The notes beneath the pieces were generated by a model. That model was given only the letters and a program-made list of their open reading frames with translations. It was not told where the DNA came from and did no database searches. This document shows, one piece after another, positions 54,780 through 64,000 of a DNA stretch of 64,000 nt (the first letter of the stretch is position 1; every line of letters begins with the position of its first letter). The position numbers and the translations under genes were made by a program. The stretch lies in assembly GCA_035582835.1 (NCBI GenBank), contig JAYKAV010000489.1, forward strand, positions 1,388,773 to 1,452,772. The letters run 5' to 3'. The DNA comes from Phoebastria nigripes (lineage: Eukaryota; Chordata; Aves; Procellariiformes; Diomedeidae).

Positions 54780-56725
54780 ACCTGGCTTTTCCAGCTTGAA
54801 CTGATATGGGCAAGGTGAAAAACAAGAATGTTTCCAACCACGATGCTGTTACCAGAACGCACACTGATAGACATCTCAGCCTGCCTGCCCCGCCTGGCCT
54901 CTGCATCCAGATGCCAAAAAGATCAGGCATTTAACTTCAGGCTTAAGATGAACATGCATAAGGTAAAAATGCTCTTTTTAGTAACTGAACTGTTTAAAAG
55001 AAAACAGAAGTAAAGAAACCACAGTTTGAAAGCCTGAAAAAGGAGAAGGATGCTGAGGAATAGCACTGACTAACTCATGCTAATGCAGGGTCCCTCAACC
55101 GTGTAGAATAAGCGTCAGCTAACCAGGAGCAACTTAATTACTTCTGTTCAATGGTTTTCCACCTACATGTTTATTGTAGTTCATGCTCTTGAAAAGCACT
55201 GAAGCAACAGCTCTGGGGATGAAAGGCTGCTCCTCTCATATGTAATGGGTGCTGCAAAAACTCCTTCTGAAAGCTTCTGTGCTGCACATATCCAGGATGC
55301 CTCCATCCGGGCTCCTAATGATGTGACAGTTCAGACTCTGTGATTTTTTTCCAGTGCTTGGGATTAGTAAATAAGGGGATCCCTTTGCACCAGTTGAAAG
55401 GGTAGGTTTTGTTTGGACGAAATACCCCAAACCAAAAACCCCTCAAGGCTGCCCATTCCTTTATCTTAAGGCAAGAAACTAGCAGTAGATGGGAAGGAAA
55501 CTCTGTTGCACACACAGCCTCTCTGAAGTGTTTAAATGATTGAACAGGAGCAAGAGGTTCTTGTACCAGATTGTCAGTCTCTTGCAGTGTCCAGTCCCCC
55601 ATAAATCCTGGTATCAAAGACAAAAGGCCACATCCTTCCTGCCACAGCCACATGCAGCGTTGGCCACAGCGCAGCCAGGGCAAGGCTCATGAGCCCTGCG
55701 GGTGGAACACAGTAATGTTCTCCAAATCTGGCAAGGTTGGCAGCGAGGTCACCTAAACATAGGCAGGAACAAGCTCATCTTGTGCATATCCACCGGTCAA
55801 ACATTCTCTAACGAGGGACAACAACTGATCAGATCCTGCATGGATGTGAAGGTGCTGGTATTTGCACCAAATAGTTAATAGGCCCTAAGGAATAGTAATT
55901 ACACAAATAAATATATAGCTAATTAAAAAACTGTTATCCTGTACTTTTTACTTTCAAACTTCTTGTTCCCAAGAAGTGAATCAGGCCTCTCATCAGATAA
56001 TTTATAGAATACCAGTTTCCATAACAACATAATCGCTCAATGAAGCAAAAATACCTGGCAGAGTTGCCATTATCATGAAATAATTGACCACAACAGTGAG
56101 TGAAGGAGGCTGCATTAAAACCAAGATTGCTTCATGTCAACATGGCCAATTACAATCCAATAATGCTAGATCAAAGACCATCGTTCCTAACGTGAGTCAC
56201 TACAAATTGCAGCATGTACATAAGAAGCAGAGCAAGATGGTAGTGAACAAATATTTTTCCCCACAACAAAGCACAAAGTCACGTCTAATCATTTAATGGT
56301 TGCAGAACTCCATGGCCAACACTATGACAGGTTTCCTATAAAGAAATACAAGCAAGAACATCTCACTCAGTTTGTGTCTTCATATGAGCAAAGGCACAGG
56401 CTACTTTTTCTTTTTTAATAGGAGTGTTTGTTCCACGAAGACTTGTCAAACATTGTCATGTTGTAAGATTCAAGAGGGAGTAACTCACACCCACTGCTGA
56501 GACACCTACTTCATTAAAAAAAAACAGCCCTAGTCTAGATGTAGATCTGCATCTACCCATGGAGCCATTACATCTTTACTCCTCCTGTGGACTGCAGGAG
56601 CAGCAAGCCCAGGGCCAGGTTTGTGTGGAAGAGCTCAGGCCTAACACCTCTCAAGTGGGCCTGTGGTGCCCACCCTGCGCATCCCTGTCCCAGGTCTGCT
56701 CTGGACGCTATTGTGCTCACCATGT

Positions 56726-57545
56726 CATAGAATCAGAGAATCTTAGAATCATAGAATCATAGAATCATTAAGGTTGGAAAAGACCTCTAAGATCATCGAG
56801 TCCAACCATCAACCCAACACCACCATGCCCACTAAACCATGTCCCTAAGCGCCTCATCTACTTGTCTTTTAAATAATTCCAGAGATGGCGACTCAACCAC
56901 TTCCCTGGGCAGCCTGTTCCAATGTTTAACCACTCTTTCCGTAAAGAAATTTTTCCTAATGTCCAATCTAAACCTCCCCTGGCGCAACTTGAGGCCATTT
57001 CATCTCGTCCTATCACTAGTTACTTGGGAGAAGAGACTGACCCCCACCTCACTGCAACCTCCTTTCAGGGAGTTGTAGAGCGTGGTAAGGTCTCCCCTCA
57101 GCCTCCTCTTCTCCAGGCTAAACAGTCCCAGTTCCCTCAGCCGCTCCTCATAAGACTTGTTCTCCAGACCCTTCACCAGCTTCNTTGCCCTNCTNTGGAC
57201 ANGCTCCAGCACCTCAATGTCCTTCTTGTAGTGAGGGGCCCAAAACTGAACACAGTATTCNAGGNGCGGCCTCACCAGTGCCGAGTACAGGGGCACGATC
57301 ACATCCCTACTCCTGCTGGCCACGCTATTTCTGATATAGGCCAGGATGCCGTTGGCCTTCTTGGCCACCTGGGCACACTGCTGGCTCATGTTCAGCCGGC
57401 TGTCGACCAGCACCCCCAGGTCCTTTTCTGACAGGCAGCTTTCCAGCCACTCTTCCCCCAGCCTGTAGCATTGCATGGGGTTGTTGTGGCCGAAGTGCAG
57501 GACCCAGCACTTGGCCTTGTTGAACCTCATACAGTTGGCCTCAAA
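56726..57545 (-). mobile_element. CR1 LINE, 5'-truncated copy
   Basis: About 820 bp. The minus strand encodes the C-terminal part of the CR1 ORF2 protein, downstream of the reverse transcriptase core: [84 protein letters not shown]. An in-frame TGA at 57000-57002 breaks the frame where relatives have Gly; the frame then stays open to a TAG at 56832-56834. The 3' end carries the typical octamer repeats (ATTCTATG-like) at 56726-56768. The 5' junction is near 57545, next to a short T run. Six Ns lie inside. Not mobile. Confidence 0.93.
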
Positions 57546-60500
57546 TGTCCCCAGGACATTTTTTTTTTCTTTGCAGCTTCTCCAGCTGAGAAAGCTTGAA
57601 GCAATGAGAAGTGGTGCTGCAGCCGCTCTGAGTAGCATATGTCTGTAACACGATGCTGAAGGCACCCAATGGTAATCCCTGCAGCTGGTGCAAGAGCATG
57701 TGAGGATGGGAGCCCTCCTGGGATAATTGTTGGAGGATTGTCCCAGTAACAGGGAGCCAGCTTGGACCCTGTCTGTGTCCAGAGTCTACCTGGAGCATGG
57801 TAAGTCAAGAAGGAGCCCTAGGTGCAAAGTAGCATGTATGTCATATGGCTGGTCAGGGCCAGGTGTGAAACAAATTCAAATTGCCAGTGTGGTACCCCTA
57901 ACAAATCAAGCTGGCCTGAAATATTGGCCATGCAACTCCACTAGCTCCAGAGTAGTTCTGCTTGTTCCCAGCACTGTCAGCTTTGCTCTGGAGAGACCAC
58001 AATGGCATGCTTCCAAACTTCACACCTCAAAGTGACTAAAAGCTGCAGCACAAAGTATTTACGTCTCTAACTCATAGATGTCTCAGCATGATACTCATAT
58101 GTGCCACATAACAAGTCAAAACTATTACCCTATTCTTTTCCCTTTGCATCCCTTGTTCCTTACACACAGGCAGTAGGGTGAGAACAGTATGGTGTCAGCT
58201 CTGTCCTTAGGCAGTCCTGAGTCACCCAGGCCATGCTTTATACCCTTGGCAGTCAAGGGATTTTTCCCCTGACTTTGATGTTATGAGTCACCTTGGTGGA
58301 TGAGTGCTTTTTCTGCTCTAACTGACATAATATTGATAACCCTGGGAAACAACAAACTTGCTGGGAACTCTGTGGGGATCTTGAGCCTTGGGAAGAATCA
58401 GGATGGTCTTTTATTTCACTACATGTTGCTTGGCTAACACTCATAACAGCTCTCTTTTCCCTTCTGTTTAACTAGAAATTTCTGTTCTCTTCTCCCTTAC
58501 CAACCTCTGCAAATACACTTTCTCATCTTGTATTTCCTCTACCCAGCACCAGGGAAAATCTGGGCACACACATACCGGATAGCTTTGGACATTACAGAAG
58601 CAAAGAGAAAAAAAGGTCACACATGAGTCTTATCTCTGGCTTTGCAGTTCTGGCCTGCTTCAAAAGCAAGACATGTATGTCCTTTAATTACTCATTTGGG
58701 TAACTGCAAACTCTGAGCAAACTCTCTTAGGCTGCCTGCACCTCTTGCTGCCCACCTTGCAGCAGCAGGAGGCTGTGATACACTGAAACACCTCAGCACG
58801 GAGGGACACAAACAACCAGGATAACTAAAACATTTGTCAGAAATAAAGTGCAGTAAAGCAAAGAGAAAAATAAAGCAATTAATCATTCAAAAAGATGAGA
58901 GAGAGAGCATGGCAAAAGAAACCTGCTAGCTTGTGCCGCCTCCCCTGGAAGACTGTCAGCCCACTGACAGGAAGATTAAGGATGCTGATGGGAATTCCTC
59001 TCTCACCACAGTCAGCTTTAAAAGCACAGGACAATAATCTACTTTTACAGGTCTGGCTGTGGCTTTCCCACAACACGTCTTTTTCTCCCCTTACTCTAAA
59101 TAAAAAAGGATGATCCCTTGCAGTGCTTGTTTTCTGAGTGCTGCCCTCACAGCTGGGGTGAAAGTATTGATTGAAGCACTTGGACATTTATTGGATTTGC
59201 GGCTTTTCTGATGTGTGAAAAATGTTTTGTCCTGCTTAACTCGTATAGTCCTACATACTCCAGTATTTGTTGGTGTAACCACCAAAGGTCCAGACCCTCT
59301 GCCACACTTCCTTTGTGAAGAGACCAACCATTGAAATCCCTGGAAGGCAGAATACTAATTTCAAAGCATTGGTTTTAACAATATACTTGACACTGGGCTT
59401 GAAGAGCCTGCACAGCTTAGAGTTCACCTCTCCTTGACCCTCTGGGGAGGACAATACACATTGCCATATCCATAGCTTAAGCCTGATTGCCTGTTTCAGT
59501 ATCTTGCTCCTTTAGGAACCTGTTTAGCAGAGTGAATTGCACTGGCAGGTTGCCCTAAATGGCTCCTTGAGTGAAGTTCTCCAACCATCCCCATGGCTCA
59601 TTTACTGAATTGGGTAATCGTGGGATGGGGAAAAGCAAGAAGGGGAAATTACTTAGCAACAAAGTCAGTGCTGTCCTTTTTCCCCATACAGGATAGAACG
59701 TTCTGCTACTTGCTTTTCTTTTACAGCCCTGTAAGTTTTCCACCTGAGCAAGAAAAGAATGATTGCTCCTCTTATAGGCAATCTTACACCACTCTCTCAT
59801 ACCAATGCTTTATTTTCACCCTCCTTTCCTAATACCACAGAGAAGGCCTTCATATGTCCTGGACAAGGTGACATTTTTGTGTTGGTGTCACTTGCATCAG
59901 TCACTTGTTCTCAGTTCTCTGTGTGCCTGAATCAGCCTGGCCTTTTTGCATTTTCAGAAAGGGTCATCCCTGTGGTGATTTCCGTGCTGAAAGATAATTT
60001 GCACTGTACACACAGGAACCTTCCACACTGCGAGAGCATCAGCTCCTGAAATGCTTGATCTCCACAAGAACTACCCACTATTTGCAGTTCTTAGTACCCG
60101 AGTAGTGAAGTCTCACATCAGGCTTGAGCAGTGCAATTAAAAAAAACCTCGTTTGACTCATTTCACTTAACTCATTCTTCTTTTTTCTAGGCTGAGGTTC
60201 TGCAAAGGACATAACCAAGCCTAACTAGGGGAAGAAGAGCAGAAACAGGAGTCAGGTGTCCACTTATGGACAGCAATTGTCCCAGCTCTCAGTTGAAATA
60301 CATGTTAGGATCCTAATGGATACTGCCACCATATAACTGTAAAGAACCTGTACTGTTGTATTCTTAACAGTTTTTCATGGATATTTGATTGGGATAACAC
60401 ATACAAGATAAAATACTAGTAAAATAACATACAAAGGAATTTTAAAAAACAGTAACCTAATATATTTCTAAAAAGTCAAATCAGTAATTAAATTCACAGG

Positions 60501-61980
60501 ACAATGGATTTTTTTTTTGAAGTGGAAGGTAATAACAGGTCATGCTGTGAACAAAGCTTTAATCCAAGGTTACTCCGGATAACACTGTTATGTTTTGCAG
60601 TCAACAGGCCCCAAATGAGAATTAAGCTTGTATAGACGCTTGGCTGAAATAGTGGCATATCTACAATACATAGCACTGATTTATATCTGCTTTTTCTCTC
60701 CATCCAGGCGGTAACTTTTTTTCCCTCCCTATCCTAACAGCTGCAGCTATGGGTTCTGTTTCAGGCTTTGTTTGGGGGATTAAAACCATCTCAGTATAAT
60801 CTCTTTCTGTTTCATACACTGAAAGAAGCATTAGAGATGAAAATTAATGCCACAATGGATTTCATTAATCACACCAGAAGGCTTGGTTTGCTGTAGTAGG
60901 CACTTCCAGCAGAAGGTGCTCACAATCAGTTTAAATATTAAACACCCTCCTCTGTTTAAATAACGGTGATCAAATCTGTGAAAGCATAGTTCCCGCGTCG
61001 GGGCAGGGGGATTCTTTTAAAAGGGCCAATACTGTTCAAATCATCTCGCCTTATGGTGAGTCCCGCTTTCCAGCAACGTAAGCGTCAGTTGATTGCAAGG
61101 ACAAAAGGTCTGGCAAAATCGGTGCCTGGGGGAATTGCTATGAGATAAAGAAGGTGTCACCTCTGGGTCACCAGCAGAAAGAAATCACGGGCATAATAGC
61201 CAACAGTTACCCTCATGGGATGGGTGCTGGCAGGCAGCATGGCACGGGGTACCAGGTCTCTGCCTGGTCTTTGGAGAGCAGGTGCTCACGTTACAGAAAG
61301 CACCACGAGCATTAACTGATGCTGCCAGGAAAAGGGGCAAGTATCGACAAGTCCTGCTAGCTGGGCTGTTGGGGCGTATCCCCCATGAAAGGCTAAGTCC
61401 CAGTGGCAGATGGCCAGAGGGAAGTTTGCATTCCCCAATTCATGCTCTAACCATTATGAATAATCAGCAGTTCTCCAGGGCCCTGGGTCTGATGCGAGGC
61501 AGGAGCCAGCCCTGCTAGAAAACTGCATCAGCCATCAACTGTCCCAGCCAAAAACATCCTTGGACTGATGTGCTGGGGCAGTCACATACAGATGAACACA
61601 GTCTAAGTGAATCTTGTGTAGGAGGAAGGAAAGCAAGCCCCATGGAAGCAGAGCCTAAAGAGAAAAGCTGTAAAATTCATCGTTTCTTTCTGCAGAATCC
61701 GGGAGTCAAAAGCACACGTTTCCTTAAAAATGCTTTTGTTCAATCACTATTAAAGCCTCGCTTGAAATTAAAGCATAATCAGAAATTGAGGAAACGCAGT
61801 CTTAGCAAATGTGACATACAGTTTTACCCCGCCTTACTCTGCCTCAGCCTCCCTCCCATGGCAAGAAGGAAAGCGATGTCTGGATCGAAGGGGGGAGAAA
61901 GTCAACAAAACCAAAACTGAAAAACCAACTGGTCCTTCCCCCAATAGAGTCTCCTCCCGGAGAGGAAAGTGCTATGAGCA
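57546..61980. other. Intergenic region, BICDL1 side
   Basis: 4.4 kb with no supported gene. Open frames up to about 116 codons (for example 61570-61920 plus) have no recognisable family, no splice context and no codon pattern that stands out. No repeats recognised beyond the CR1 copy at its left edge. Confidence 0.6.
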
Positions 61981-62435
61981 GAATTGACTACAACTCCCGA
62001 CGTTCACTGAGGCTGCTTTTAAGACAAATTTTATCTGGGAACATCCTAAACAATCTGAAATTGAAAGCAAGCCCCAGTGGTTGTTGGAAGCTGTAGTCAG
62101 CTCTCCAGGGGTGAACTACTGAGTAGAAAGATCCTGAGAGCCGCTCTTGTAACCAGAAGAGCCCCGCTAGGGATCTGGAGGAGCAGGTAGTGAGCGGGAA
62201 GAAAGCGCTGTGCCCCTTCGGGGGTGCCAAGCTCCCTCCTTGGGCTTTTCAGGACACCCCAATGTTTTGGGGGGATTTTTGGCCTGGGCCTGCAGCAGAA
62301 ACAGCGAGACCCGATGGCAGCCGGCGGTTCCCGCAGGCACAGCAGGACCCGTGCACAGCCGAAAAGCACAACCCCCCCCCACGAACACACAGCGTGTCCC
62401 CGCCGTGCGCTCCGAGCGGCCCCGTCCCCGCGCCG
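61980..62435 (+). promoter_or_regulatory. BICDL1 promoter and 5' UTR region
   Basis: The start of a CpG island that continues over exon 1 to about 63080. Two ZNF143-like motifs flank the upstream edge: ACTACAACTCCC at 61987-61998 on plus and ACTACAGCTTCC on minus at 62086-62097. No TATA box seen. The transcription start is not determined. Confidence 0.55.
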
Positions 62436-62930
62436 ATGAGCGCGGTGCGCGGGCNNNNNNNNNNNNNNNNNNNNNNNNNNNNNNNNNNNNNNNNNNNNNN
62501 NNNNNNNNNNNNNNNNNNNNNNNNNNNNNNNNNNNNNNNNNNNNNNNNNNNNNNNNNNNNNNNNNNNNNNNNNNNNNNNNNNNNNNNNNNNNNNNNNNNN
62601 NNNNNNNNNNNNNNNNNNNNNNNNNNNNNNNNNNNNNNNNNNNNNNNNNNNNNNNNNNNNNNNNNNNNNNNNNNNNNNNNNNNNNNNNNNNNNNNNNNNG
62701 CCCTGGAGCTGGCCCTGGAGGAGGAGCTGGCGCTGCTGGCCGCCGCCGGGGAGCCGCCGGAGCCGCCGCCCGCCGCCGCCGCCCGCGACCCCGAGCTGCT
62801 GTCGCTGATCCGGCAGAAGGAGAAGGACCTGGTGCTGGCGGCGCGGCTCGGCAAGGCGCTGCTGGAGCGCAACCAGGACATGAGCCGCCAGTACGAGAGG
62901 ATGCACAAGGAGCTCACCGACAAGCTGGAG
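62436..62930 (+). CDS. BICDL1: BICDL1 coding exon 1 (BICD family-like cargo adaptor 1), with sequence gap
   Basis: First coding exon of a coiled-coil adaptor that links dynein/dynactin and kinesin motors to Rab6 vesicles and acts in neurite development (family knowledge). The start ATG at 62436 gives MSAVRG, matching the MSAF-type start of mammalian BICDL1. After the N run (62455-62699) the same frame gives ALELALEEELALLAAAGE, a Pro/Ala-rich stretch, then DPELLSLIRQKEKDLVLAAR and LGKALLERNQDMSRQYER, ending MHKELTDKLE at donor GTGAGG. The second block is the conserved start of the BICD-type coiled coil (CC1-box, AARLGKALLE), which binds the dynein light intermediate chain. Frame is kept across the gap, but the hidden 80 or so residues are unknown. 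In mammals the gene lies next to CIT in this orientation. Confidence 0.95.
62455..62699. other. Assembly gap (245 N) inside BICDL1 exon 1
   Basis: N run in very GC-rich coding sequence. Its length keeps the reading frame, which suggests it is a real size estimate or a masked consensus rather than an arbitrary spacer. Confidence 0.98.
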
Positions 62931-64000
62931 GTGAGGCCCCGCCGCCCTCCTCCCTCCCTCCCTGCCCCGGCCCGCAGCGCTCCGCAAGGGCCCCCGCTTC
63001 AGGGCCGCGGCCCCCGGGAGCCCCGCGGTCTTTCCCCGCGGAAAGCGGCCCCTTCCCCGCCAAATCCCGGGGCGGCAGGCAGGCACGGGCCCTGCCGGGC
63101 AGCCCACAGAACTCCCTGTGGCCGTGATGGGGAAGAAGGGGTCTAAGAAAACCCTCTTAGGCCTGGGGGAGGCAAATCTGCTGTTCTTCCCCTCCCCGGC
63201 TGCGAGCTGGTGTATGGGCCTGGGGATGGGCTGCAGCACCTTGCTTCGAGAGGTTCCTGTGGGTGTTGTTTTACCCCAGGACCCAGGTATCACCTGGGCA
63301 GGAGACGTGCGCTGTGCTTGGCTCGTCACAGAAATGCCTCGGAAGTTAAATTTACACAGCAGGTACTGAGCTACAGAGCATATGTAACCCTTATGCTTAA
63401 GCTGTTGCAGCTAAGGCATTAGGCATGGCAGGAGATAAGCCCTAATGATACGTCTCTGTTAGCTGGTTGCTCTGAAAAATACCTACAGGTATCTGGAGAG
63501 AGCTGTTTGCCAGGAACTCAGTGGATTGAACTATTTATTGATTTTTAAGGATGAAATAGAGCTATTACAAAGAAAAAGACTTGTGCAGGCAGCTTCTTTT
63601 GCAACAACTCTCTTGCACAACTATGTAAGAGAGCCACTATTACCCCCACTCTTTTTCTCAGAGATACTCTTGAAATTTTAATTCTCCCAGCAAGTAATAC
63701 TGCTTAGAAAGCTGAGAAAAAGCGTCTCTCACCTTTCTGGACAGAGTTTGAACAGTGCTGGAATAACATTCAAATTTCAAGTCACAGCCCTAGACCAGTT
63801 CTTTCTGCACAGTCCTGCATATTCCTGTGTTCCTTCTTCACGGACTTACATCTCGCAAGTTCAAGAGGATTTGTGAAATTACTGTATGGCCTTTGTTCCA
63901 ACAAAATTCCTCTCTATTATTAAACTTAGCACTTTAGCTGATCCCTTCCTCTTTGCAGGGAAACCTCTCTGCATTTACTATTCTGGTAGAAACAATAGTG
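62931..64000 (+). other. BICDL1 intron 1 (partial)
   Basis: Begins at donor GTGAGG. The first 150-200 nt are still GC-rich. No second coding exon (expected to continue the coiled coil after DKLE) and no repeats were recognised before the window ends. Confidence 0.7.

Larger units (their letters stand above)
41561..56725. other. Intergenic region, CIT side
   Basis: 15 kb with no gene that I can support. Open frames are short and show no family resemblance. It contains two short tandem duplications (48529-48594 and 54723-54779), a C-rich tract at about 50150-50168, and an imperfect inverted repeat at 41996-42028. Conserved non-coding elements could exist but cannot be judged from one sequence. 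Confidence 0.6.

Noticed and set aside
57527..57808. ORFs of 85-93 codons on the minus strand next to the CR1 copy
   Set aside because: They straddle the CR1 5' junction and its T run, in frames unrelated to ORF2; no family resemblance.
62097..63329. 410-codon minus-strand ORF opposite BICDL1 exon 1
   Set aside because: Much of it is N, and the remainder is the antisense shadow of GC-rich coding and CpG-island sequence. The plus strand has the conserved BICDL1 protein.

Overview
The window looks like a piece of a bird chromosome. The main evidence is a CR1-type LINE fragment (56726-57545) with the CR1 octamer-repeat 3' tail, a second CR1 3' tip near 30501, a solo LTR of the avian ERVL type (8257-8809), and two vertebrate genes with small exons and introns of a few kb. 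The LTR family suggests a neoavian bird rather than chicken, but I cannot name the species. Scattered single Ns and two N runs (13247-13327 and 62455-62699) show it is a draft assembly.

Region 1-41090 is the 5' part of CIT (citron rho-interacting serine/threonine kinase, CRIK), on the minus strand. I could place 20 consecutive coding exons with GT/AG borders and matching phases. They encode residues 1 to about 844: N-terminal segment, complete AGC-type kinase domain with all catalytic residues, AGC tail, and the first part of the long coiled coil. Human CRIK is about 2027 residues, so the rest (remaining coiled coil, C1, PH, CNH) lies beyond position 1. A non-coding first exon (ending at 41051) and a CpG-island promoter with NF-Y, ETS and CHR-like motifs are inferred at about 41050-41300.

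Region 41300-61980 is intergenic. I see no convincing gene there, only the CR1 fragment, two short tandem duplications and low-complexity tracts. At 61980-62930 a second CpG island holds the first coding exon of BICDL1 (BICD family-like cargo adaptor 1, also called CCDC64 or BICDR-1) on the plus strand, partly hidden by an N run. Intron 1 of BICDL1 fills the rest. As I recall, CIT and BICDL1 are also neighbours in head-to-head orientation on human chromosome 12q24, so this is conserved synteny.

CIT acts at the midbody in cytokinesis and BICDL1 links dynein/kinesin motors to Rab6 vesicles. There is no sign that they form a functional unit beyond being neighbours. I found no undescribed system. 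The best leads are a predicted upstream ORF overlapping the CIT start, a cell-cycle-type promoter layout, and the LTR sitting 48 nt inside a CIT intron in the sense orientation.
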